A stretch of DNA of 64,000 nucleotides, from positions 1 to 64,000 of the forward strand of contig SNVD02004713.1 of assembly GCA_013180625.2 (NCBI GenBank), written 5' to 3'. Position numbers and translations under genes: made by a program. Positions 10,720-22,323 of the stretch are shown here, piece after piece. The DNA comes from Boswellia sacra. Taxonomy: Eukaryota; Streptophyta; Magnoliopsida; Sapindales; Burseraceae. The stretch's first letter is position 1. Each line of letters opens with the position of its first letter. The notes beneath the pieces were generated by a model. That model was not told the origin of the DNA. It was given only the letters and a program-made list of their open reading frames with translations, and made no database searches.

Positions 10720-12480
10720 ACTCATGATAGTGAACTACTGCTGTCACGTAGAGGAGCTACTATTGTTCGCCGATCTATCTGCACCGTCTGATATATCGCA
10801 GTGTTAAAATTTGGCAGATTTGAGATCAAGACACGTGGTCATTAGTAGAATTTGTTTAATTAAAAAACCTTACAAGACATCGCATAACGTCAATGTATTT
10901 ATATAATAAAGTGTTCGAGCATTTGTGCAAGGATGAAAATTAATGGGATGGGCCAGGCCGGGCTGCTGTGGGAACTAGGAAATGGGCTGAATTTTCCATT
11001 GGGAATTCTAGAGCAAGAGAGAAGAGAGAAGCCTAGCGGATAGGCTCGCAACACAGCCCTAAGTCGTCACATTCACACTTAGTCTCAGATTCAGAGTCAC
11101 AGATGAGATCTAAATAGCTTTGATAATTCTCTTCTCCTTTGGCCATTCCGAAACCGAATGGACTCAACTTATAGAGATCTTTGAACACAAGAATATATCT
11201 GTACGTCTGTACACATGTTTTGTTCTTTCAAACAAAATTACTGCATTCAATTCATCTGAGGTGATCTTTTTTTTTTTTTTAACGTATTGTTGTTGTTACC
11301 AAAAAATGGCTACAACCAGAATGAAACACATAAGGTAATTTAGTGACAAATGACCTAGATGACCTTAAGTGTTAGATGTGTATTGTTGGAAATAAAAGTA
11401 TAGGGACTTTATGCTAGGTAGATATCAATCCGATTTTGAAGACATGGCTTGAGACTGAGTATAGTAACGACACTTGATAGACTTGATAATGTATGAAATA
11501 CCAAAAACGAGACTAGACAAATCTCTGAGTTACAATGTAAATGGGTTCCAAATGAGCAATGGAAAATTCAACAAAGTCCTAAGACTTAGCCCGAGACCGC
11601 AACAAGGGAGAACAACCAAAACTCAAAGACTCAAGAGTAACTTCAGACAAACCTCTGATAACCAAAGGACAACCACTAACATGATGAAAAGGACAGTTGT
11701 AAGTAGGCAAACAAGCCTCTAATAGTTGAAAGTGACAGCTAACCCTCTGGTTTCTTTCTCCTCATGTATCAAGGTTGCTCCAGGATGTGTTCATGGTGGT
11801 AACTGGAACCTCTGAACTCCTCCAATGGCTACAGCACAAAAAAAGGTGTCAAAGGTCGCCGGATTTTTCACTGGCGTAAACCCTCCGACGGTCAAGTTAG
11901 CTTGGGGGGGTTTACTTAGGCAAAAAATCAAGGAAGTTAGGTGTTTGGATATGTGTATGTGTGTGGAAGCAATGAAACAGTAATGGAGGAAAAATGAGTG
12001 GAAGGATGGTGGCTAAGTTCCAAGGAGAGCAGATAAACTCTCTTGGAGTATCTTTCTTGGGAAGATGTTCCAGAATCTTTGTGGGCTACGACTCCCCTTC
12101 CTTTGTTCCATCCTCCAGCTTTTATATGAGACATTTTCCTTAACCTAAATCTTGACCCTTCAATCCCATGAGGTGTCATGATCCTAAGGGTCTACTTAAC
12201 CTTCTAGACGCTTCCAAGGGATTCCAGGAACCCTAATTCCTAGGGAATAAGGATTTGCCACATGGCATCTAATGTAGCATCCTTTCTTAGTAGCCCTCTT
12301 AGTGTTGTAGCTTGCTCCTAGTGGCTAACTATTGAATAAGACTATGAGTCAGCTAGTGGTTCAAGTGCTCGGAGGTAGACTTTAAATTGTTGATATTATT
12401 GGGTAGTCGCTTGAACTCTTGTTGGTTTTCAAACCTTTAGTGTTATGACTCCTGGCTTGAGGAAAGTCCTCCTTCTATTC
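10720..12480. other. No gene seen; possible old LTR remnant
   Basis: Apart from the tail of the promoter duplication (to about 10770), no exon is convincing. Around 11850-11910 the minus strand contains TTGACCGTCGGAGGG followed by a CCGG-rich stretch, a sentence often found near LTR ends of plant gypsy elements, so 11.4-12.6 kb may belong to an old decayed element. Small ORFs here have no recognisable features. Confidence 0.3.
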
Positions 12481-12632
12481 TTTAGTTAACGGACATCTCA
12501 GGGAAAGTCTTTACCCTATCATTTAGTTAACAGTCATCTCAAAGAAAATCCCTGTCCTATCCTTTAGTTAACAGTCATCTCAGGTAAAGTCCATGCCTTA
12601 TCCTTTAGTTAACAATCATCTCAAGGAAACTC
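12481..12632. repeat. Minisatellite of about 41 bp, left part
   Basis: Four tandem units of a CTTTAGTTAACAGTCATCTC-type sequence spaced about 41 bp apart (unit starts near 12481, 12522, 12563 and 12604). The array is cut by the gypsy insertion at 12633 and resumes at 21149. Confidence 0.85.
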
Positions 12633-14587
12633 TGTCACGCCCTAACATCTCTTATATAGAGATTTTAGGGGTGACTGAATAAGAATTTATAAAAATTACG
12701 TCATCCAGATCTCATAAAAGTTATTTTTTTTTTCCAATTATATATATATATATATATCACAAGAATTCATTACAACTTATGTCTATTTAAAATTAATTTT
12801 ACATACACTGGTGACTAAAATCAATACATCAGTTAATAGTCACCTAATGAAATCTCCCATTACATACTAGGAGAATCATGACAGTCCCAACCAAAATCAT
12901 TATATGCATGCAAACTCCAGACTCCCTAGGAAAGCTTTGGACCATCGCTAGGATGAGCATTCTTCTGTGTACCTGTAGAGGGAGGGGGTGAGCATAAAGC
13001 ACAGTAGGAACATTCTAACATTATACTAAATCATACGCATTCCACAATTATTCAATCACAGAATTAGACATCCAATAATAATAGATCAACAATTATGTTT
13101 GTTCGCACATCAAATTTATGTTCGTGTTCCCCTTGGATCCGTATACAGAACGGTCCATCCAAGGTCCAACGCATCATATCGTTATATTCCTGTTCCCCTT
13201 GGGTCCGTATACAGAACGGTCTACCCAAGGTCCAACACATCACATCGTTATATTTGTGTTCCCCTTGGGTCCGTATATAGAACGGTCCACCCAAGGTCCA
13301 ACACATCACATCGTTATATTCGTGTTCCCCTTGGGTCTGTATACAGAATGGTCCACCCAAGGTCCAACACTAAGAATATATTATCTGCATTCTCCTTAGA
13401 TTTGTATACAAAATGGCCCATCCAAGGTCCAATGCATACATTAACAATCTTTCAATATCATTACTATGATAAATCTCAAGAAAATATGGTTTTTATGCAA
13501 AATCCAAGACTTTTTGGGAAGTGTACAGTTGATTTGGGGTGGTTCTGAAATTTCGACACTGTTCACTCGACAACACTGTTCACTGTCAAGCGAAACACCA
13601 GAATCGAATTACAGAGTTGGTTCAAAACATCCTATGTCCAGATTTCAACTCCCAACTTAAAAAATTCACCAAAAATCCGTTTTAACTCCAAATTCAACGA
13701 AATCAGCGGCTATTCACTGTTCACTCGATAGTACTGTTCATAAGAAACACTGCTCACAGAAAACACTGTTCACTATTCACTCGACACTCGACAGCACTGT
13801 TCACTCGACAGCACTGTTTACTATCGAGTGAAACACCAGAATCGAATTCCAGAGTTGGTTCAAAACATCCCATTTCCAGATTTCAACTCCTAACTTCAAA
13901 AATTCACCAAAAAACTGTTTTAACTCCAAATTCAATGAAATGAGCGGCTATTTAAAGCTTAATCTGTCTATTTTCTTACACAAATGGAAGATCATGCAAT
14001 TCTCAATCTAGAAAAATGCATCAACTCAACAACACAAGACAATCACATAAACTACAACTCCTCACAAAACTATTTCTACTCCACTTCATCAACACTTAAT
14101 TTTACACATACTTCTTCATTCAATCACAACAAACAACTTGCAATAAGTAACTTCACTCATAATTCATCATCCAAGCAACCAAGAATTTAAGTTAAAACAA
14201 GTCACATGCATAACAACTAATATCAATTCAACAACAAAACACATAACATGAAGTAAGTATAGTGTTAGAAACCCCTACTTGTTTTCCAAGCTAAACTTCT
14301 TGAAATTTTTTTCCTCTCTTTTCTTCTCTCTCCTTTCTCTTCTTCTTTTTCTCTTCTTTTCTTCCTGTAATCATGAATTCCCTTCTCCTCTTCTCTTCTT
14401 TTTTTTTTCTTCCTTCTCCTTAATTCTAGAAAACCCCATCTCTTCCCTAAATATAAGGCCTTAGCTCAATGGGCCTAAGTCCACTAACTTCCAACCCACT
14501 AATACTTTAAACTTAATTTCTAAATTTGTAATATATATAATTGCATATATATATATATATATATTAATTTACATTTGAGACTCTACA
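12633..14587 (-). repeat. 3' LTR of the chromovirus
   Basis: 1955 bp, starting TGTCACGCCC and ending CTCTACA on plus. It holds four full 66-bp minisatellite units plus a degenerate one (13126-13440), then a block rich in ACTGTTCACTCGAC (about 13555-13830), a pyrimidine tract and a TA microsatellite. It is 224 bp longer than its partner mainly through these repeats. Confidence 0.92.
13126..13440. repeat. 66-bp minisatellite within the LTR
   Basis: Units start at 13126, 13192, 13258 and 13324 with exact 66-bp spacing, followed by a degenerate unit. Each contains GTTCCCCTTGG and TCCAAGGTCC-type segments that are partly complementary. Because 66 is a multiple of three, long repetitive ORFs appear in several frames; they are not genes. 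The matching array at 19906-20150 has one unit fewer. Confidence 0.92.
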
Positions 14588-14599
14588 ACCTACCCTCTT
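14588..14599 (-). other. Polypurine tract of the chromovirus
   Basis: The minus strand reads AAGAGGGTAGGT directly before the 3' LTR, the expected place for plus-strand priming. Confidence 0.75.
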
Positions 14600-14639
14600 A
14601 AAAAAAAAAAAATTCGCCCTCGAAATTTGAAAACATGAA

Positions 14640-15147
14640 TCAGAAATTACCTCTTACATTCAAAAGTTCAGGGTACTTTCTTTGAATCTCTGACTCTAAC
14701 TCCCACGTGGCCTCTTCAACATCGTGATGCTTCCACAAGACCTTGAGCAATGGGATGGACTTGCACTCTCGAGTCCAGGATTTGAATAGGAACCTCTTCA
14801 TACGAAACATCTTGTTGAATATCCAACTCACTCCAATCTAGCATATGTGTTGGGTGAGGTTCATACTTTCTTAGCATTGATACATGGAATGTGTTATGAA
14901 TTCCCGATAACCGTGGCGGCAATGCTAGCTCATAAGCTACTTCACCTACCCGCCTTAGGATTTCAAATGGACCAATGTAGCATGGAGCAAGTTTATCTTT
15001 CTGCCCAAAACGCATCAAGCCTTTACGCGGAGACACCTTTAAAAACACATGGTCCCTAGCTTTGAATTCTAACGGTCGTCTCCTCTTGTCTGCATAGCTT
15101 TTCTGTCGACTTTGGGCTGTAAGCAAACGTTGACGTATCAATTTCAC
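14640..15147 (-). pseudogene. Chromovirus integrase C-terminus with chromodomain
   Basis: The frame at 14716-15147 carries the post-integrase GPF-type module (IGPFEILRRVGEVAYELALP, HVSMLRKY), then a frameshift near 14750 moves the chromodomain into the frame at 14640-14831 (VLWKHHDVEEATWELE, then RKYPELL). A chromodomain directs integration towards particular chromatin in this lineage. It is the basis for calling the element a chromovirus. Confidence 0.8.
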
Positions 15148-15162
15148 CTTTTCAGTTGTCTC

Positions 15163-16015
15163 TCATACAAGCTCAGGCCCTAATAAAGTAGCTTCTCCCA
15201 CTTCCATCCAACATAAAGGAGACCTACATGGTCTACCATAGAGTGCCTCATAAGGTGCCATTCCAATACTTGACTGATAGCTGTTGTTGTATGCGAATTC
15301 CACAAGTGGTAGATGATCCTTCCAATTACCTTGGAAATCCATCACACAAGCCCTCAACATATATTCCAAAATTTGGATAGTACGTTATGATTGACCATCA
15401 GTCTGAGGATGGAAGGTTGTACTAAATAGCAACTAAGTGCCCATAGCTCTTTGAAGGCTTTGCCAAAATTGAGCTGTAAACTGGGGATCTTTGTCTAACA
15501 CCACTGAAACCGGAACTCCATGCAATCTCACAATTTCTTTAATGTACAGCCGACTCAAAGCATCCACTGAATCGGTTGTACGTATAGGAAGAAAGTGTGA
15601 TACTTTAGTTAACCTATCCACGATCACCCATATCGCATCCTTCCCTTTTAAAGAACTTGGTAATCCAGTAACAAAATCCATGGTGATGTGATCCCACTTC
15701 CACTCTGCTACAGGCAATGGTTGGAGTAATCCTGTAGGTCTTTGATGCTCAGCCTTCACTTGTTGACAAGTAAGGCATTTAGCCACATATTCAGCAACAT
15801 CCTGCTTCATTCCTTTCCACCAAAACTGTTGACGTAAACATGATACATCTTGGTACCACCAGGATGAACAGCGAATTTAGAATGATGAAATTCCTCAAGA
15901 ATATCATCTTTACACTTTTTATTTGATGGAACAAAGATCTTGCCCTTGAATCGTAGACTCCCATCTGAGCCAATTGTCTAATCCATATTTCCATCACCAC
16001 GTAACACTTGCTCAT
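15163..16015 (-). pseudogene. Chromovirus integrase, several stops
   Basis: The zinc-binding N-terminus is in a shifted frame (15791-16015); the core follows at 15433-15810 with [21 protein letters not shown] and LDKDPQF, the last two holding catalytic aspartates. Then two in-frame stops lie between 15433 and 15369: TAG where glutamine is usual, and TAA in GQS-stop-RTIQ where the catalytic glutamate belongs. Integrase resumes at 15163-15369 (FAYNNSYQSSIGMAPYEALY) and meets a further TGA near 15160. Confidence 0.88.
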
Positions 16016-16103
16016 ACAAGGCTCTGGTCTCTAAATCTTGATGTTGCCATTCAATCACTCTATGCACAAGAGACGGTTGGGCGACAAGTGTAAAAAGACA
16101 AAT

Positions 16104-16751
16104 TTAATCTTCACGATCCTCAGCCAAGATATCATAATCATAAATGGACTGCAACATGCTCCACTCTCCTATCATCGCACTAACCATGGCCCTCGACTTT
16201 CTACTTAATGCATCAGCCACCACATTTGGCTTGCCTGGATGATATTGGATAGAGAAATCATAGTCTTCCCAATACTCTATCCATCTTCGCTGTCTCAAGT
16301 TCAAGTCTTTTTGAGTGAAAATGTATTTCAAACTTTTATGATCACAAAAGACTTCAAATCTTTCTCCATACAAATAATGCCGCTAGATTTTCAAAGCATA
16401 CACTACCGTAGCAAGTTCTAAGTCGTGGGTGGGATAATTCTGCTCGTGAGGTTTCAACTGACGAGAAGCATAGGCTACAACTCGACCCTGTTGCATTAAC
16501 ACACGCGCTAACCCATCCAAGGAAGCATCGGTGAAAACTACATAATCAACTCCATGTTGTGGTATCACAGGAATAGGTGCTGAAGTTAATCTTTTCTTCA
16601 ATTCTTGGAATGCTTGTTCACATGCATCATTCCATTCAAATCTGACTCCTTTCCTTGTTAACCTAGTCATTGGTGCAGCCAATCGAGAAAAGTTCTCAAC
16701 AAAACGCCAATAGTATCCTGCAAAACCCAAGAAGCTGCGCACCTCAAACAT
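16104..16751 (-). pseudogene. Chromovirus RNase H
   Basis: Frames 16383-16751 and 16104-16373 are separated by a single TAG at about 16382-16384, where the family has tryptophan (ALKI-W-RHYLYGE), i.e. TGG to TAG. RNase H motifs are [25 protein letters not shown] and FCDHKSLKY. The second frame ends with the VVADALSRK linker typical of the boundary to integrase. Confidence 0.88.
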
Positions 16752-16766
16752 ATTCTTTGGTCGTTC

Positions 16767-18014
16767 CTATTTCATAACTGCTTCTACTTTCGATGGGTCT
16801 ACTGAGATTCCTTGTCTTGACACCACATGGCTTAAAAATTTTACTTCTAATAGCCAAAATTCATATTTACTCAGCTTGGCATAAAGACAATGCTCTCTTA
16901 GTGTTTGAAGTGCCACGCGTAGATGTTGCTCGTGTTCAATCTTAGATGAAGAATAAATGAGGATATCATCCACAAATACAATCACAAATTGGTCTAAGTA
17001 AGGTCTGAAAACACGGTTCATCAAATCCATAAAGGCAGCAAGAGCATTAGTTAGTCCAAATGGCATGACCAAAAACTCATAATGCCCATACCAGGTACAA
17101 AAAGTGGTTTTGGGTATATCTTCTTCCTTTATTCTCAACTGATGATAACCCGAACAAAGATCTATTTTTGAAAAACAATAAGATCCTCTTAACTGATCGA
17201 ACAAATCATCGATTCTAGGTAGAGGATATTTATTTTTCACTGTAACCCGGTTTAACTGCCTGTAATCTATACATAAACGCAATGAACCATCTTTCTTCTT
17301 CACGAACAAAGCTGGTGCACCCCAAGGAGAAGTGCTGGGTCGAATAAATCCTTTCTCTAACAATTCTTCTATCTGCAGCTTTAGCTCTTTCAACTCTGCT
17401 GGAGCCATTCGGTAAGGAGCAACTGATATAGGTGCCACGCCTGGGTACACCTTGATAGCAAACTCCACCTCTCTAGTTGGAGGTAACCCGGGCAATTCTT
17501 TAGGAAAGACATCAGAAAATTCATTCACCGCCCGAGGAAGTTCAGAAACCCCTTTATTAGTCTCTTCTACTAATATACTTGCTATCATGTTCCTCACCCC
17601 TTTCTTGTTTTGCGACCCAAGCAAAGGATAATGTAATAATGCATATTTATCCTCATAGAAACTAATAACGATGCCCTCCGGCATGTGGATGATCACCTTC
17701 TTCTTGTGGCAATCCAATATAACTCGATAAGCGGACAACCAATCCATTCCTAGTATCACATCATACTCCGTGAAATCCATAAGTATCGAATTAAATGATA
17801 ACCTGTGCCCATTGATTTCTAACATACAGAAATGACATATCCTCCCAACCTCTAAAGTACTACCCATAGGTGACTCCACTTGTAATATAGAATCCAATAA
17901 CGTAGACTCTAATCCTAATGTAGATGCAAAATGGGTAGATATAAAAGAATGAGTAGCCCTAGAATCAAATAAAACATGGGCCCATGCATTAAAAACCAGT
18001 AATGTACCTCCCAC
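16767..18014 (-). pseudogene. Chromovirus protease and reverse transcriptase
   Basis: A 415-codon open frame. The protease active site near residue 17 reads [11 protein letters not shown]; the expected glycine of DSGA is arginine, which should inactivate it. Reverse transcriptase follows from about residue 190: [19 protein letters not shown] and the catalytic [10 protein letters not shown] box intact. The frame stops at 16767 in the connection region and sequence similarity resumes at once in the next frame ([15 protein letters not shown]). Confidence 0.9.
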
Positions 18015-18070
18015 AACCCTGTGATCTACAGGCTCTGTTGGCTGAGTCAGAGCAAAGACTCATCCCTGAG

Positions 18071-19242
18071 TCATCTGTCCCTGCTGTCTAGTGCTCTGAG
18101 CTGATCTTGGAGGCCTAACGGATTGAGAAGAAGCTGCCTGAGACCTTTCAGATGTCTGATGGGAATGAGTATCACGTCCTTGAAACGGTGGTCTAACCTG
18201 TGACCCTGATCCTTGTCGAGGAGTCGGTGGGGTCTGACTAGTGGCACTCGAGGACCTTTCATCCCTGCTGGACAATCCTGCTGCAGATGACCATATTGTC
18301 CACATTTGTAACATTTGGGACACTGATATCGCAAGTGACTTGGTTTCCCACACCCATAACAAACTCTCTGACTCTGTAAGGACCCACTTGCCATGGAGTC
18401 TTGAGATTGCAGTTGCTGAGACTGAGAATTAAAGGAAGTCATATTGGACTGAGTTCTCTGTCTCTTAGTTGAACGATCCACTATCTCACTCCTCTAGAAG
18501 GTATGCAATACCCCCCCACCCTGTGACTTTGGGACAGCTCCTGTTCTGTAACTAAGGCAGTCTCTACCACATCAGAATATGTAGTCAATCTACATACTGC
18601 TACTGAGAGTCTGATGTCATCTCTTAGTCCCTTTTGAAATCTTCGAGCTTTACTAGCCTCATCTACCACCAACCTAAGTACAAAACGAGATAAGGTAGTA
18701 AATCGTGCCTCATACTGTTGCACCGTCATATTCCCCTGGGTCAAGTATATAAACTCATTTTTCTTTTGGTCCCGAAAAATCGTAGGAAAATATTTATCCA
18801 GAAAGGCAGTAGAGAAGTTCCTCCATGTAAGGATGTTTCCTCCTCTAACACGCTCAACAGACGTCCACTATTGCAATGCCTCTCCTGACAACAGATGAAT
18901 TGCCTCCCTAACCCGCAGATCTTCTTCAACTTGCAAAAGATTGAAGAGGCGCTCAACTCGTATAAGCCAATCTTCTACAACATTAGGACTGGGCTCCCCA
19001 TTGAAAATAGGTGGATTAAGGCGTTGGACTTCTCTAAGGGCACCCTTCATTCTATTGTCAACACCCGTCTCTAATACCAGTTGAGATAGTGGTGGTGGGC
19101 TAGCAAAAAGAGCCTCCCTAACAGTGTTTGCCACTGTTTCTGCCAATGTATTGGCCACATCCCTCATGGCCCTATAAAATTTCGCCCTCTCACCACTCTT
19201 AGGTGGGTTTGAACTTGAAGCACTTAGTGTAGGAGAACTCAT
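18071..19242 (-). pseudogene. Chromovirus gag, frameshifted
   Basis: Three frames make up Gag. 18868-19242 begins at the first ATG after the primer site and encodes the capsid start (LNPPIFNGEPSPNVVEDWL). 18481-18744 continues the capsid (MTVQQYEARFTTLSRF). 18071-18481 ends it with two zinc knuckles: CYGCGKPSHLRYQC and CYKCGQYGHLQQDC, both complete CCHC sets. At least two breaks, near 18870 and 18480, separate the frames, so a full Gag cannot be made. Confidence 0.85.
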
Positions 19243-19401
19243 TATCTAATTTTATCAATGGCAAAACATAAGTGGCAGAATTCTATAACTTATGGAACAA
19301 GAACACATCAAACAGTTATTCAAGGCAAATGCAATATATAAACATGACTCTACCCCTCCCAGACCATCTACTCTCTTTTCACAGGTCCACAGTAAAACCT
19401 A

Positions 19402-19414
19402 GGCTCTGATACCA
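19402..19414 (-). other. Primer-binding site, tRNA-iMet type
   Basis: The minus strand reads TGGTATCAGAGCC, complementary to the 3' end of initiator tRNA-Met, three bases inside the 5' LTR. This fixes element orientation. Confidence 0.9.
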
Positions 19415-19417
19415 CTA

Positions 19418-21148
19418 TGTCACGTCCTAACATCTCTTATATAGAGATTTTAGGGGTGACTGAATAAAAATTTATAAAAATTACGTCATCCAGATCTCAT
19501 AAAAGTTATTTTTTTAATTATATATATATATATCACAAGAATTCATTACAACTTATGACTATTTATTCAAAATTAATTTTGCATACACTGATGACTAAAA
19601 TCAATACATTAGTTAATAGTTACCTAATGAAATCTCCCATTACATACTAGGAGAATCAAGACAGTCCCAAACAAAATCATTATATGCATGCAAACTCTAG
19701 ACTCCCTAAAAAAGCTCTGGAACAGCGCTAGGATGAGCATCCTTCTATGTACCTGTGGAGGGAGGGGGTGAGCATAAAGCCCAGTAGGAACATTCTAACA
19801 TTATACTAAATCATACGCATTCCACAATTATTCAATCACAGAATTAGACATCCAATAATAATAGATCAACAATTATGTCCGTTCGAACATCAAATTTATG
19901 TTCGTGTTCCCCTTGGATCCGTATACAGAACGGTCCATCCAAGGTCCAACGCATCATATCGTTATATTCGTGTTCCCCTTGGGTCCGTATACAGAATGGT
20001 CTACCCAAGGTCTAACACATCACATCGTTATATTCGTGTTCCCCTTGGGTCCGTATACAGAACGGTCCACCCAAGGTCCAACACTAAGAATATATTATCT
20101 GCATTCTCCTTGGATCGGTATACAAAACGACCCATCCAAGGTCCAATGCATACATTAACAATCTTTCAATATCATTACTATGATAAATCTCAAGAAAATA
20201 TGGTTTTTATGCAAAATCCAAGACTTTTTGGGAAGTGTACAGTTGATTTGGGGTATTTCTGAAATTTCGCTCGATACTGTTCACTCGATAGTACTGTTCA
20301 TAAGAAACACTGCTCACAGAAAACACTGTTCACTGTTCACTCGACACTTGACACTGTTCACTCGACAGCCCTCTTCACTATCGAGTGAAACACCATAATC
20401 GAATTCAAAAGTTGGTTCAAAACATCCCATTTTCAGATTTCAACTCCCAACTTCAAAAATCCACCAAAAAACTGTTTTAACTCCAAATTCAATGAAATGA
20501 GCGGCTATTTAAAGCTTAATCTGTCTATTTTCTTACACAAATGGAAGATCATGCAATTCTCAATCTAGAAAAATGCATCAACTCAACAACACAAGACAAT
20601 CACATAAACTACAACTCCTCACAAAACTATTTCTACTCCACTTCATCAACACTTAATTTCACACATACTTCTTCATTCAATCACAACAAACAACTTGCAA
20701 TAAGTAACTTCACTCATAATTCATCATCCAAGCAACCAAGAATTTAAGTTAAAACAAGTCACATGCATAACAACTAATATCAATTCAACAACAAAACACA
20801 TAACATGAAATAAGTATAGTGTTAGAAACCCCTACTTGTTTTCCAAGCTAAACTTCTTGAATTTTTTCCTCTCTTTTCTTCTCTCTCCTTTCTCTTCTTC
20901 TTTTTCTCTTCTTTTCTTCCTGTAACCGTGAACTCCCTTCTCCTCTTCTCTTCTTTTTTTTTTTTCTTCCTTCTCCTTAATTCTAGAAAACCCCATCTCT
21001 TCCCTAAATATAAGGCCTTGGCTCAATGGGCCTAAGTCCACTAACTTCCAACCCACTAATACTTTAAACATAATTTCTAAATTTGTAATATATATAATTG
21101 CATATATATATATATATATATATATTAATTTACATTTGAGACTCTACA
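19418..21148 (-). repeat. 5' LTR of the chromovirus
   Basis: 1731 bp, starting TGTCACGTCC and ending CTCTACA on plus. It is nearly identical to the other LTR but has three full 66-bp units (from 19906) instead of four and a shorter CTCGAC-rich block (20268-20385). Its minus-strand 3' end directly precedes the primer site. Confidence 0.92.
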
Positions 21149-21340
21149 AAGTCCATGCCCTATCCTTTAGTTAACAGTCATCTCAGGGAAAGTCCATACC
21201 TTATCCTTTAGTTAACAGTCATCTCAAGAAAAGTCTTCTTTCTATTCTTTAGTTAACGGACATTTGAGGGAAAGTTCTTACCCTATCCTTTAGTTAACAG
21301 TCATCTCAAGGAAAGTCCTGCCCTATCCTTTAGTTAACTA
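21149..21340. repeat. Minisatellite of about 41 bp, right part
   Basis: About five further units of the same 41-bp repeat as at 12481-12632, resuming immediately after the right LTR. The two halves rejoin in phase if the gypsy element and one 5-bp duplication are removed. Confidence 0.85.
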
Positions 21341-22320
21341 TAGACAATCTAGGACTGGCTTGGGTTAGTTCATGAACTGGCTTATAACCCAACTCTAGGG
21401 GTTTCTTTATTATTGCCTTTAGTAAGCTCTTCTTTTGGGAAGTCCACCTAGCAATGTTTGATGTTTCATGATCCTTGAGTTGAATTAGGAGGATGAATTT
21501 GTCTCTTACTTCAGTGATTACAAATTGCCATCTACAATTGTTTTATTCGTTTTTATGATTTTATGATTTATATTTCTTTAGTCTTACTCCAAGCAATCTA
21601 ACAAGATCTATCAATCTGATACCGAATTTGAGCTATGTTTGGGAGGCCGGACAATTCCCTGGACATGGCAGATTTTAAAATTTTAGTCCTATTTTGTGCA
21701 AATTTTAGAAGCATGGGACTGGATAGAAGAATTGGCCTATTGACTTGATAGTCCCAAATTTACGGGACACTGTAGAGCCGTGGTCACCACGTGTCTCAAG
21801 GCCTAGGACTGTGACAATTATTTTTATACGATATTAAATAAATAACTAAAGATATAATAAATAATCTATTATCATGCTACTAATGATTATTATCATGTTA
21901 CTAATGATTATATTAAATATTTTATTATTTATAAATCAAAATTATTGCAAATAATATTAAAATAAATAAATAGAATATTATTAAATAAATTACAGTATAT
22001 AAGAAATAATTCTATTTTCATAGTATTAATAATATATTTTATAATTTGAATAAAATAAAATAATATAATTTTTATTAAAACCATTAGGTATGTAGATTTT
22101 ATATTTATTAATCACTAAATAATTATTTAAAAAACTTGAATTTTTTACTATTATAATAATTGATGATAATATGAAATATAGTAATGAAATATATAAATGA
22201 AATATTATAAATTATAAATAATTAAATTCTATTTTATTCCAATTAAACTTAAATAAAAATTTAATATTTTAATATTGTTATTTAAAATTTATCTATAAAA
22301 TTATAGTACCAGCGGTAGTC
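21341..22320. other. AT-rich intergenic DNA
   Basis: No exon found. From about 21800 the sequence is extremely AT-rich with long runs of TAATAATA-type motifs. Confidence 0.6.
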
Positions 22321-22323
22321 TAA

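Larger units (their letters stand above)
12633..21148 (-). mobile_element. Ty3/gypsy chromovirus (Tekay/Del-like), full length but decayed
   Basis: LTRs at 12633-14587 and 19418-21148, a tRNA-iMet primer site, a polypurine tract and gag-protease-RT-RNase H-integrase-chromodomain order, all on the minus strand, make this a complete element of about 8.5 kb. The 5-bp target duplication is AACTC (12628-12632) against AAGTC (21149-21153); the surrounding minisatellite shows AAGTC is original. The C-terminal chromodomain and large LTRs suggest the Tekay/Del lineage (inference). At least four stops and several frameshifts disable it. Confidence 0.92.

Noticed and set aside
12720..12760. TA-rich microsatellites (also near 14545, 21105, 58050) considered as promoters or origins
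   Set aside because: They are simple repeats at equivalent positions of LTRs; there is no other support.
13064..13548. Overlapping repetitive ORFs on both strands (60-149 codons), repeated at 19898-20262
   Set aside because: They are produced by a 66-bp minisatellite whose period is a multiple of three; all frames stay open and the encoded repeats differ between frames.
13984..14190. A 68-codon ORF present identically in both chromovirus LTRs (also 20541-20747)
   Set aside because: The LTRs are near-identical copies, so conservation is expected; composition is low-complexity and there is no homology signal.
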